From NCBI GenBank assembly GCA_046533895.1, contig JAWDOK010000013.1, forward strand, positions 1 through 36,201: a stretch of 36,201 bases of DNA, given 5' to 3'. A model generated the notes under the pieces. That model made no database searches. It saw nothing but the letters and a program-made list of their open reading frames with translations, and was not told the DNA's origin. Origin of the DNA: Acidianus hospitalis (lineage in GTDB: Archaea; Thermoproteota; Thermoprotei_A; Sulfolobales; Sulfolobaceae). Each line of letters opens with the position of its first letter. Position 1 is the stretch's first letter. Below, piece after piece: positions 9,317 through 17,495 of the stretch. A program made the translations under genes and the position numbers.

Positions 9317-10368
9317 AAGTAACCCACCAATGTACCCGTAATTAATGAAATTAGGGATAGAGGAAATAAGTATTTCCAACTACCCCTAAGAGCTTGATCT
9401 ATCCTATATCTACCATATACGCTCCTTAAAAATACTGAAAAGAATAAGAGCAATACTGCTTTGAAAGTCATAAATGCTGCCCCAGGTAGTCCGCTAAACG
9501 GATACCAACCACCTAAAAATAGGTCAGCAAAAACTAGGGAATATATAAAATTACCCACGTAAGATCCTGCCATGGTTAACACGAATAAGAATCCAGAGTA
9601 CTCAGTATAAGGACCTATAACTAACTCCGTTTCTGCCTCGACAATATCGAAAGGAAATCTTGAGCTACCTATTAGCATACCTACAATGAAAATGAAAGCC
9701 GCTATAGGATTTACTATTACCCCAGGGATTCCTTTTTGTACTATAACTGCTAAGTCTAAGGTATGATATTCAATAGCCACAGAAAAAGTTGCTATTAAAA
9801 TTAGAGCGTCATAGCTAACTGATAAGAAAGTTTCTCTCACAGCACCAACGATTGCAAACCTGTTATTAGTAACCCAAGCTAAGAATATTACAAAGATAGG
9901 ATATATTGACTCTAAAGCTAAGATAAGTAATAAGTTGTAACAAGTGAAAATACCGGCAAGAACTCCATAGCCGACATTTGGATCGTAGAAATCATGATAA
10001 TAGATTGAAAATACAGATCCACTTTGAGGAATTACTGATACTGGAATTACTGCAAAAGGTAAAATTGAAACCAAAAGTAATAGGATTGGAGCTATTACAA
10101 ATAATGTTTCATTAACTCCTGCAGGTATTATAACTTCGGAAAAAACGAACTTCAATGCATCAGCTATTAATTGCAAATATCCGCCTAATTTCTTTGAAGC
10201 ATAGTAAGGACCTACTCGCATTTGAACTCTAGCTGCTGCTTTTCTCTCAAACCATATCGTTGTTAATAAAAGAATCCCCGTAAATAATAGACCGGGAAAT
10301 ATAATTACAACAAAAAATGACGGATAAAAGAAATAAAATCTTATTAAAGATAACAAGTCACCTATCAT
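9307..10368 (-). CDS. nuoH: Complex I-like subunit H, quinone-site membrane subunit
   Basis: A 353-residue protein with about eight to nine membrane helices. The conserved loops are visible: FERKAAARVQMRVGPYYA near residue 40, and PFDIVEAETELVIGPYTEYSG near residue 240, which lines the quinone cavity and the start of the proton path. It forms the junction between the peripheral and membrane arms and, with NuoD and NuoB, the quinone pocket; in Sulfolobales the quinone is of the caldariella type (known biology). The start ATG shares one base with the nuoD stop. Confidence 0.92.
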   Translation of the reverse strand: MIGDLLSLIRFYFFYPSFFVVIIFPGLLFTGILLLTTIWFERKAAARVQMRVGPYYASKKLGGYLQLIADALKFVFSEVIIPAGVNETLFVIAPILLLLVSILPFAVIPVSVIPQSGSVFSIYYHDFYDPNVGYGVLAGIFTCYNLLLILALESIYPIFVIFLAWVTNNRFAIVGAVRETFLSVSYDALILIATFSVAIEYHTLDLAVIVQKGIPGVIVNPIAAFIFIVGMLIGSSRFPFDIVEAETELVIGPYTEYSGFLFVLTMAGSYVGNFIYSLVFADLFLGGWYPFSGLPGAAFMTFKAVLLLFFSVFLRSVYGRYRIDQALRGSWKYLFPLSLISLITGTLVGYLWL

Positions 10369-11546
10369 TACCTATCAGCCTCTGGAGGAAAGTAATCTAA
10401 ACTTCCATATATTGATACAATATCAGCATATCTAGCACCTTTACATAAGTTTTTGAATACATAAATTGCCCTATAAGACGGAGTTATCATCCTTAACCTA
10501 TAAGGTTTAGGAGACCCATCACTTACTACATAATAGAAAAGTTCTCCTCTAGATGCCTCAACTCTAGTAGCAGCTTCTCCCCTAGGCGGTCTAAATGAAG
10601 CATAATAACCTGGCAAAACTATCCTCCCTTGTCCTTGAACCCACTTCTTCATTCTAATTGGCGGAATCTGCTTTAAGAACCTATCAGCCAATATTGGTCC
10701 TTCTGGTATATCCTTTATTATTTGTTCTAAAATTCTCATACTTTGTTCCATTTCCTCAAATCTAACTAAAGTCCTTGCGTATCCGTCCCCCTCTTTATAC
10801 ACTGGAATTTCAAAATCCAACTTAGAATATGCGGCATAAGGTTCAGCTTTTCTAACATCAAAATTAACTCCAGATGCCCTAAGATTAGGCCCTACTGCAC
10901 CCCATTCTATTGCTTGCTCTCTGGTCATTACTCCAACGTTTTGCAACCTATCCATGATAGTTGGATTCTTAAGGAAAATCTTTTCCCAATCTTTTAGCTT
11001 TTTCCTCATATAAACAATCGCTTTCTTAGTCATTTCTATAATACTTGGCGTTAGATCTCTCCTTACTCCTCCAGGAATTATATAGGAATTAGTAACTCTA
11101 GCACCAGTTAACGCTTCAAGTATTTGAAGCCAAACTTCTCTATCTCCGAAGCCCCACATAAAAGCAGTTGAATGACCAATAAATATACCTAGAATCCCTA
11201 AACCGTAAAGATGGCTAGCTATTCTATTAACTTCTGCAGCAAAGCTCCTCAAATATAAGGCTCTCTCTGGTACATCAACGTTAAGTATTTTCTCTACTGC
11301 CATCACGTAACCCATATTCATGTGTATCGAATCCAAAATTGCCGGTCTTTCTACCAAAGGAATTAAATGCATGTAATTTCTATTTTCTCCTAACTTTTCC
11401 ACAGCCCTATGAACATAGCCTACGTCTAGTTCGCAATCTTCTACTATATCACCGTTAAGTTTAACAAGTATCCTCATGTGCCCGGATCCTGGATGCTGAG
11501 GGCCTACGTTAAGTTCTCCCTGAACAGGAACTACTTCTACTTCCAT
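10368..11546 (-). CDS. nuoD: Complex I-like subunit D, 49-kDa type
   Basis: A 392-residue homologue of NuoD and of the large subunit of [NiFe] hydrogenases. Near the N-terminus is the signature LNVGPQHPGSGHMRI, with the quinone-site His in the GPQHP loop, followed by GYVHRAVEKLGENRNY and later PRGEAATRVEASRGE. The hydrogenase nickel cysteines are not present, as expected for a quinone-binding subunit. I take ATG 11546 as start, which avoids overlap with nuoC; a TTG at 11570 would add eight residues and overlap nuoC by 17 bases. The call is firm. Confidence 0.92.
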   Translation of the reverse strand: MEVEVVPVQGELNVGPQHPGSGHMRILVKLNGDIVEDCELDVGYVHRAVEKLGENRNYMHLIPLVERPAILDSIHMNMGYVMAVEKILNVDVPERALYLRSFAAEVNRIASHLYGLGILGIFIGHSTAFMWGFGDREVWLQILEALTGARVTNSYIIPGGVRRDLTPSIIEMTKKAIVYMRKKLKDWEKIFLKNPTIMDRLQNVGVMTREQAIEWGAVGPNLRASGVNFDVRKAEPYAAYSKLDFEIPVYKEGDGYARTLVRFEEMEQSMRILEQIIKDIPEGPILADRFLKQIPPIRMKKWVQGQGRIVLPGYYASFRPPRGEAATRVEASRGELFYYVVSDGSPKPYRLRMITPSYRAIYVFKNLCKGARYADIVSIYGSLDYFPPEADR

Positions 11547-11553
11547 TCCATAG

Positions 11554-12047
<494 letters not shown>

Positions 12048-12051
<4 letters not shown>

Positions 12052-12437
12052 TGTCTCAACTCCCAGTTTTGTATTATATTAATTTGAGTTATTGAATAAT
12101 ACATTACTGGATAAATTAATACTATAAATGATCCGATAATTATCATTAAGTTTCTGAATAGAATAAAATTACCCAGCAAAGGCGCTGATGCTATTGCAAA
12201 AAGTAAAATTAGAATTGGTTCTATAGTAACATACATTAGAAGGTATCCATAGTATTGTAAAGGAAACCAAAGTCTACCTTCTCCATATGGTACATTCCCA
12301 GCTTCAAATCTACTTATTTTGAGCGGAGTGGGATTATGAGGTACCATTAGTGAAATTATTTTGTAACCTCCATAACCCAATGCTAAAGTGAGAATTGAAG
12401 GTAATCCAAAAGCCACAAGTGATTGAACCAAGCTCAT
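12048..12437 (-). CDS. nuoA: Complex I-like subunit A, first gene of the nuo operon
   Basis: A 129-residue, three-helix membrane protein. The family motif FEAGNVPYGEGRLWFPLQYY (around residue 43) matches the NuoA loop, normally E-x-G-x-x-P-x-G, which contacts the quinone channel. ATG 12437 is chosen over an in-frame TTG at 12452 because a TATA element sits about 28 bases upstream, making a leaderless message likely. It heads the operon that runs to 2213. Confidence 0.88.
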
Positions 12438-12460
12438 ACAGATGAGTAACAATAAACGTG

Positions 12461-12474
12461 GTTAAAATATTTTT
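12461..12474 (-). promoter_or_regulatory. TATA element of the nuo operon
   Basis: On the minus strand this reads GTTAA reversed into AAAAATATTTTAAC, centred about 29 bases before the nuoA ATG at 12437. It supports a start site at or next to the ATG and one promoter for the whole nuo-ino1 operon. Confidence 0.5.
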
Positions 12475-12535
12475 CTTAACAGAACCTAAACGTGTTTATA
12501 AAATTTATATCCTATCATACAAAAAAGGAAATATA

Positions 12536-13303
12536 TTATTTAATTTTATTTAGGATACTCTTAGCATTTTGTATGCATTTTAATATCCCATCTCTAGGCA
12601 CTCCTTCAACACAACGCTGAGATAGAAATTCCGTCTTATCGTTAAGTTCATCAAGAGAAATTGGCGTCTCTCTAATAAAGTTCTCGTGAATTATGCAATT
12701 AGGCCCAGCATACTTAAAGAGGCGGGGATGGACTTTCTTTACTTCTTCTAGCATTTTCCATGCTACTGCTCTAATTTCCCACTGTGCCCTTGAGCATAGT
12801 CTGAGGGCAAAGAAGTTGTATAACTCTCTGGCGTTCATTGTCACAACAATGTTTGTATTTACTCCGTTAGGTAGGACGTATCTGGCATCTTCCTCTGGAA
12901 CACCGTTCTGTAATAGCTCATAGTAGTATTTGTAAGCTTCGTCGTAAGCCTTCTTAACTAGTTCCTCGTTCCTCTTTTCCGCAGAAGGCGGAGTTACTGG
13001 TTGGTAGTACTCATCAACGGGCTTAGCAAACCTATGGCTCATTTGAGTGTATGATGCAATGCGGTGTCTCACTAGCTGATGAGAGGCAACTCTGGAAATT
13101 CCTTCAATGGAGAAAGTGTAAGAAGAGTGCTCTAGGGGCGACCAGTAGCCGTGAATGATAGCGTCGCGAATCCATACTTCTACTTCCTCATCCGTCATTG
13201 TCTTCTCGTGGTAATCCCAACCTTTCCTTGATCTGCTCATCTTAGAAGCAATGGCAACCACTCTTTCTCCATCTTTCGTATAAGAAACTAGCTCAACTTT
13301 CAT
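12536..13303 (-). CDS. thyX: Flavin-dependent thymidylate synthase ThyX
   Basis: A 255-residue protein that makes dTMP from dUMP with methylene-tetrahydrofolate or an analogue, FAD and NAD(P)H. The diagnostic ThyX motif RHR-x7-S is present (Arg79-His80-Arg81 to Ser89), within HQLVRHRIASYTQMSHRF. The C-terminal half contains the substrate-binding segment with LRLCSRAQWEIR. It has its own short upstream region with TATA-like TTTTTATT about 28 bases before the ATG. It is transcribed toward nuoA's promoter, with an 83-99 base gap after its stop, so it is not part of the nuo operon. Confidence 0.95.
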   Translation of the reverse strand: MKVELVSYTKDGERVVAIASKMSRSRKGWDYHEKTMTDEEVEVWIRDAIIHGYWSPLEHSSYTFSIEGISRVASHQLVRHRIASYTQMSHRFAKPVDEYYQPVTPPSAEKRNEELVKKAYDEAYKYYYELLQNGVPEEDARYVLPNGVNTNIVVTMNARELYNFFALRLCSRAQWEIRAVAWKMLEEVKKVHPRLFKYAGPNCIIHENFIRETPISLDELNDKTEFLSQRCVEGVPRDGILKCIQNAKSILNKIK

Positions 13304-13360
13304 TGTCTACTAACTTAAAAATGGAGAATAAAAACTAAGCTTGCTTGATAATATTTTCGT

Positions 13361-13699
13361 TCACTCAAGCACTCCGCTAAGTTTCTCTACAGCTCTAGTA
13401 AGCATTGCAGAGTTCTTTTCTGCATCTTTTTCAGCTTGCTCCATATATTTTTTAACTTCTTCATCTTTTATTTTTCCTAGTCTCTGCTTGTATACAACTA
13501 TCATTTTTAGCTCATCTTCTAATGAGTCTAGTATTGCAGTTAGTTGCTCTTGGTCTACTTTAGCAGTCTTTAGCGCTTTTTCTCTGAAACACGTATAATG
13601 AACTACAGTCTTCTTTGAAGTAAAAGTGAATAATTCATCCCAGTATATTGTATTTTTACATATATCACACGTCCACTTTGTTGGGGGTGCCCTACTCAT
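13361..13699 (-). CDS. Small zinc-ribbon protein, DUF2175-like
   Basis: A 112-residue protein. The N-terminal 40 residues carry CDIC (Cys10 and Cys13), then a W-D-E-L-F-TF strand and H-Y-T-C, giving a probable Cys3-His zinc site. The remaining part (about 45-110) is a charged helical stretch with coiled-coil character. I believe this is the archaeal DUF2175 family, of unknown function, mostly seen in Sulfolobales; that family name is from memory. It lies 57 bases upstream of thyX on the same strand and starts divergently from the thioredoxin/YyaL-like gene. Confidence 0.7.
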   Translation of the reverse strand: MSRAPPTKWTCDICKNTIYWDELFTFTSKKTVVHYTCFREKALKTAKVDQEQLTAILDSLEDELKMIVVYKQRLGKIKDEEVKKYMEQAEKDAEKNSAMLTRAVEKLSGVLE

Positions 13700-13711
13700 G
13701 GTGAAAGAGTA

Positions 13712-13731
13712 GAATTATATACTAAATAAAG
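13712..13731. promoter_or_regulatory. Shared bidirectional TATA region
   Basis: The AT-rich stretch ATTATATACTAAATAAAG lies 25-30 bases before ATG 13744 (+) and about 20-30 bases before the ATG ending at 13699 (-). Both genes probably draw TATA elements from it, since the gap between the two start codons is only 44 bases. Confidence 0.4.
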
Positions 13732-13743
13732 ATTACGGTATTG

Positions 13744-14901
13744 ATGATATCCGAAAAATTAATCTCTGATTTAAAGTTTTATGACAAGCCCCTAGGAGTA
13801 TTCTTTACTGCAGATAATTGCAAGGAGTGTGACGAACTTATTAAGAAAATTAAAGAATTGCCCATTTCAAAGAGGCTAATGATAGAAGAAGTTAATGGTT
13901 TGGAGTATCCAGAATACCTAAACAGATTAACCAGAGGTATGATTCCTACATTATCAATTTTATCTCCAGACTTAGGAATTATGGGAGTTATAGAATCTAC
14001 AGATGTTAAAGAAATAGAAGCAAAGCTAAGGGAAATAGTTGAGGCCTATTACAAGGGATATAAAGGAGAAAGACTATCCGAATTTATACCTGAACCACTG
14101 GAGGTTGGAAAAGAAATAATATATGACGTAATGGACGCATTACTTGCATCTTATCCTGCAGACTTTAGAATGATAGAGTTTTACAAGTTTATTTCAAGTA
14201 TAAACAAGGATTATAGTAAAGCTGAAAAAGTCATTAAACCGTTAAACGAAATTTCTGAATTTCTTCTTGGTAGAAAGAAAACAATAAATGCTAACTCAAT
14301 ATATACAACTGAAATTTCCTTCTATACAATATATGGACTAAGGAAAGTGGAAGACTTATTACAATTAATAGGCGATGACGGAATAGTTTATAGAAGTACC
14401 AGAAAACAGAATAAAGGCTTATTGATTGACGAAGTAATGGCAGGCAATGCATTACTCACACAATATGAGAATACATTAAATGATACATACTTGAATTATG
14501 CTAAAAAAATCTACGATTTTATTATAAACAATCTTTCTCACGAGAAAGGATTTAGAGACACACTGATAAAAGATGAATTAAGTAAAATTACTTTCTTAGA
14601 GCCTTTAGCTAACTCAGAAGCAGGGATATTCTTTGCTAGGTATTGGGCAATTACTGGAGAAGAAAAATCTGCAGATTTCGCTAAAAAAGCAATAAACTGT
14701 GCATTTGCAGGCTCCTCAGATCCTAGAGTACTAGCAAGGATTTCTATAGCATTAATAAAATTGCAAGATTTGATAAGGACAAACGAAAAAGGACCTTACT
14801 CAGATTTAAGAATAGAATTTTCAAAGCAAGCCCAATGCAAGTACCTTAAAGATGGGAAATGCTACGAAAAAATTGAAGAAATCAAAATCTCATATTTTTA
14901 A
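13744..14901 (+). CDS. Thioredoxin domain plus helical domain, short YyaL-like protein
   Basis: A 385-residue protein. Residues 1-105 look like a thioredoxin fold: a CKEC motif (Cys26, Cys29) after strand GVFFTADN, and a cis-proline segment GMIPTLSIL. Residues about 120-385 are helical with segments (LLIDEVMAGNALLTQYENT and later SEAGIFFARYWAITGE) that resemble the six-hairpin barrel of the YyaL/DUF255 family. Members of that family are usually 600-700 residues, so this would be a compact version. The C-terminus carries two more cysteines (CKYLKDGKC). ATG 13744 is preferred to the adjacent TTG. The function is unknown; a role in thiol chemistry is inference. Its end overlaps the convergent DUF364-like gene by 12 bases. 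Confidence 0.7.
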   Translation: MISEKLISDLKFYDKPLGVFFTADNCKECDELIKKIKELPISKRLMIEEVNGLEYPEYLNRLTRGMIPTLSILSPDLGIMGVIESTDVKEIEAKLREIVEAYYKGYKGERLSEFIPEPLEVGKEIIYDVMDALLASYPADFRMIEFYKFISSINKDYSKAEKVIKPLNEISEFLLGRKKTINANSIYTTEISFYTIYGLRKVEDLLQLIGDDGIVYRSTRKQNKGLLIDEVMAGNALLTQYENTLNDTYLNYAKKIYDFIINNLSHEKGFRDTLIKDELSKITFLEPLANSEAGIFFARYWAITGEEKSADFAKKAINCAFAGSSDPRVLARISIALIKLQDLIRTNEKGPYSDLRIEFSKQAQCKYLKDGKCYEKIEEIKISYF

Positions 14902-15573
14902 ATACATTTTTGTAACATATTTTGATAGCTGTTTCGCGCTCCCTCCTTCACAAATAGTCCTAAATGCTCTATATTGATCAACTGGAACTATTTTACCAAT
15001 AGCTTCAAATCCATATTTTTTAAGTGTAGAAAATGCTTCTACAGATGATATTCCAGTTAAAATCAAGTGGTCTGCTTTTACGTTCTTAATTATCTTATCT
15101 ATAGTATTATTTATAAGTGCCGAACCGAAAATAACAGCTACGTCACACGTTTCGCCATTAAATTGCGAAAAAGGTTTGGCATTATTTTGAGGTTGCGTAG
15201 AAAAGTCGTATAAGACTACGCTGGAAAAATTGCCAGCGGAAATATAAGGATAGTATCCGAACGCACAAACCTTCCCTCCAGAATATAAAGTTAGTGGATC
15301 GCCACTTGTTAGCTTGCCAGTTGATATGGAATTTAATATAGCGACAGAAATACTCCTTTTTAATGGATTATCCACATCAACTGCTACATCGTAAGCGTTT
15401 TTTCCAATTATTTCCCCAGCATAGTCTACTTCACCTTCTGCTATAGTATGGGATACTCCCATGCTTTGATCGTCTAAAATTACTGCAGTATAAGATGTAC
15501 CTACACAAATGTTTATTATTTTTCTCTGCTTTAAATCGTAAGATAACTCATCTATAATTTCGTCTAATATCAT
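14890..15573 (-). CDS. DUF364-like putative heavy-metal chelatase domain protein
   Basis: A 227-residue protein with the plan of the DUF4213/DUF364 family: an N-terminal domain (about 1-85) and a Rossmann-like C-terminal domain. The conserved GKVCAFGYYPYI segment is near residue 103, and a strand-turn CDVAVIFGSALINNTID near 143. Structures of related proteins suggested metal or cofactor handling, but no reaction is established. It is translationally coupled (ATGA) to the nucleotide-sugar pyrophosphorylase upstream. The partners' joint role is unclear. Confidence 0.7.
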   Translation of the reverse strand: MILDEIIDELSYDLKQRKIINICVGTSYTAVILDDQSMGVSHTIAEGEVDYAGEIIGKNAYDVAVDVDNPLKRSISVAILNSISTGKLTSGDPLTLYSGGKVCAFGYYPYISAGNFSSVVLYDFSTQPQNNAKPFSQFNGETCDVAVIFGSALINNTIDKIIKNVKADHLILTGISSVEAFSTLKKYGFEAIGKIVPVDQYRAFRTICEGGSAKQLSKYVTKMYLKI

Positions 15574-16640
15574 AATATTATCTTATCCTCCTCGTATATA
15601 GATTCTGTCACTTCCTTATTAGGTAATATAATGTTCTTTTTATTAATTAAAATACCGTCATAAGTTATTACTTCTTCTCCAAATATTGTTTCCTCCCTTA
15701 TATGATTCCATTTACCGATCTTACATTTATCAGCAATTATCGAACCTTTTATGAAGCTATTTTCATTTACAAATACATTTTCCATGAGTAATGATTCTCC
15801 AATATAAACACCATTTTTAACTACAGAACCTTTGCCTATTATTGAATTAGAATCAATATACGAGTCTTCATATATAATAACTCCGTCTGAAATAAAATAA
15901 GGCGGAGTTAATGTAGTTCTTTCGGATACTTTTGCAGTATTTGATATATACCCTCTTGGAAATCTTTTTCCTAGTAATTCGAAGTTAAGTTTCATATAAT
16001 CATAAGGAGTTCCTATATCGGCCCATATTCCGTCGTACTTATAAACTGAAACGCAATACTTCTCTAGAATTTTTGGCAAAAAGTTTCTGCTTATTGATGG
16101 ACCTTGTATAAAGTTCAATATATCCTTATTAAATACGTAAACTCCACCATTTATTAAATTAGAAATAGGATTAGATGGCTTCTCTATAATCTCAATTAAT
16201 TTATTATTTTCTGTAAGTAAGACTCCATATCTTCTAGGATTATCAACTTTGGTCGCTAAAAGAGTTACTGGACATTCACTTTGAGCGTGGAATTTAAGTA
16301 GATCTAAGAAATTAACTTCACTATAGATATCGCCATATATTACAATAACGACATCATCAAGGTTTGCTTGTGTAGAGACAAATTTTAAAGCTCCCGCATC
16401 CCCTAAAGGTTCTTTCTCAATTATAGGTGTAACATTTTTACCGTCTACATGAGATAATATTTTATCAGCCATTACCCTTAACGAAAGATAAACATTGTGG
16501 ATTCCTGCATTCTCTAATCCTTCTAAGATATAATCTAGAATTGGCTTACCTAAAACTGGAAATAAGGCCTTAGGTTTAGTTAAGCTTAAAGGCCTAAGTC
16601 TTGTAGCATATCCTCCAGCCAAAATAATTGCAGAAACCAT
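15570..16640 (-). CDS. Nucleotide-sugar pyrophosphorylase (sugar-1-phosphate nucleotidyltransferase)
   Basis: A 356-residue enzyme of the NDP-sugar synthase family that joins a sugar-1-phosphate to an NTP, releasing pyrophosphate. The nucleotide-binding signature GGYATRLRPLSLTKPK (residues 9-24) and the metal-binding GDIY (near 106) are clear, as is EKP near 152. After about residue 230 there is a left-handed beta-helix-like region with hexapeptide-type repeats. It could be a mannose-1-phosphate guanylyltransferase or a glucose/GlcNAc-type enzyme; the sequence does not settle the substrate. It would supply sugars for the glycosylation or glycolipids typical of these cells. It follows the SOD gene with a gap of 31 bases that holds a T7 run. 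Confidence 0.85.
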   Translation of the reverse strand: MVSAIILAGGYATRLRPLSLTKPKALFPVLGKPILDYILEGLENAGIHNVYLSLRVMADKILSHVDGKNVTPIIEKEPLGDAGALKFVSTQANLDDVVIVIYGDIYSEVNFLDLLKFHAQSECPVTLLATKVDNPRRYGVLLTENNKLIEIIEKPSNPISNLINGGVYVFNKDILNFIQGPSISRNFLPKILEKYCVSVYKYDGIWADIGTPYDYMKLNFELLGKRFPRGYISNTAKVSERTTLTPPYFISDGVIIYEDSYIDSNSIIGKGSVVKNGVYIGESLLMENVFVNENSFIKGSIIADKCKIGKWNHIREETIFGEEVITYDGILINKKNIILPNKEVTESIYEEDKIIL

Positions 16641-16660
16641 AATATATTAAAAAATATGAT

Positions 16661-16671
16661 GCAAAAAAACT
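16661..16671 (-). terminator. T-run after the SOD gene
   Basis: Read on the minus strand, a run of seven T follows the sodA stop within a few bases. It may end the SOD transcript before the nucleotidyltransferase gene. No hairpin is visible. Confidence 0.3.
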
Positions 16672-17307
16672 TTACTTTTTCATGTACTGTTGAAGTTTTT
16701 TATCAGCAAAATCCCAGTTGACTAAGTTCCACCAATTATTAACATAATCTGCTCTCTTGTTCTTGTATTGCAAGTAATAAGCGTGCTCGAACTCGTCCAA
16801 GATTAGTAAAATTGGTAACTCTGCTATATGGTTTTGGAAGTGATTCTCAAAAGTCATTATTTGTAGGTTTCCATTTTCTACTTCATAATAGAGAACAGCC
16901 CAACCAGTGCCTGGCAACGAATTTGCTGCCTCGGTAAACAACGCTTTAAATTTCTCAAAACTACCGTATTGCTTCTCTATTAAGTCTCCTATTACTCCAC
17001 CAGGTTTACCTCCACCTTTACCTGCTGGAGCCATGTTCTGCCAATATAGTGAGTGTAACTTATGTCCATTTATATTGAATACCAATCCTCTTAATAGACC
17101 TTGTATATCGTATTGTCCTGAGGATATTTCACCTTTTAGAATTTTGTTTACTCTATCCACAAAGGAATTAGCTCCATTAACATAACCTCTATGATGACCA
17201 TTGTAGTGCACATCTATTATTTCTTTACTTATGTATGGTTCTAACGCATCTAAGTTATAAGGTAGAGGTGGCAATTCATACTTTTTTAAATAAGTTAACG
17301 AACTCAT
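16672..17307 (-). CDS. sod: Iron superoxide dismutase
   Basis: A 211-residue Fe/Mn-type SOD that dismutates superoxide in the cytoplasm. The four metal ligands are visible: His34 (IDVHYNGHH), His85 (HKLHSLYW), Asp171 and His175 (LDEFEHAYYLQY). Residues GGGKPGG near 98-104 and the dimer-interface EHAYY agree with thermophilic archaeal tetrameric SODs, which in Sulfolobus bind iron. A TATA element sits 26 bases before the ATG, so the message is probably leaderless. Confidence 0.95.
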   Translation of the reverse strand: MSSLTYLKKYELPPLPYNLDALEPYISKEIIDVHYNGHHRGYVNGANSFVDRVNKILKGEISSGQYDIQGLLRGLVFNINGHKLHSLYWQNMAPAGKGGGKPGGVIGDLIEKQYGSFEKFKALFTEAANSLPGTGWAVLYYEVENGNLQIMTFENHFQNHIAELPILLILDEFEHAYYLQYKNKRADYVNNWWNLVNWDFADKKLQQYMKK

Positions 17308-17326
17308 AACTATACTTACTTAGTAG

Positions 17327-17339
17327 TTATTTTTATTTC
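17327..17339 (-). promoter_or_regulatory. TATA element of sod
   Basis: On the minus strand AAATAAAAATAAC is centred 26 bases before the sod ATG at 17307, the right distance for a leaderless transcript. Confidence 0.5.
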
Positions 17340-17455
17340 TTTCTAAGTTGAATCTAGAAGCGTATTATATCTATACTATATTATTGAGCATATAGGAAAA
17401 ATTTTGAATGCATTTTACCTCAATTTTTACCTTAAATCATAATTTAGATTCTATA

Positions 17456-17468
17456 TGAGTTTATTAAT
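17456..17468 (+). promoter_or_regulatory. TATA element of the membrane/coiled-coil gene
   Basis: GAGTTTATTAATC is centred about 32 bases before ATG 17495. The start site would then fall within the right half of the palindrome at 17471-17495. Confidence 0.4.
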
Positions 17469-17470
17469 CC

Positions 17471-17495
17471 TTTCTAAATAATCATTATTTAGAAA
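17471..17495. repeat. Perfect 25-bp palindrome at the start codon (operator candidate)
   Basis: The left arm TTTCTAAATAAT (17471-17482), the centre C (17483) and the right arm ATTATTTAGAAA (17484-17495) are exact inverse complements over 12 bases. The last A is the first base of the start codon. It lies where RNA polymerase would sit after the TATA element, so a dimeric repressor bound here would block initiation. It could alternatively fold as an RNA hairpin only if transcription starts upstream of it. Confidence 0.65.

Noticed and set aside
13341..13598. 85-codon Ser/Phe-rich open frame on the plus strand
   Set aside because: It is the mirror of the helical zinc-ribbon protein gene; its composition is that of a shadow frame.
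13742..13790. C/D box-like TTGATGA followed by CTGA
   Set aside because: The C box lacks the purine, the spacer is 18 nt, no C' or second D box follows, and it lies in the start of a coding gene.
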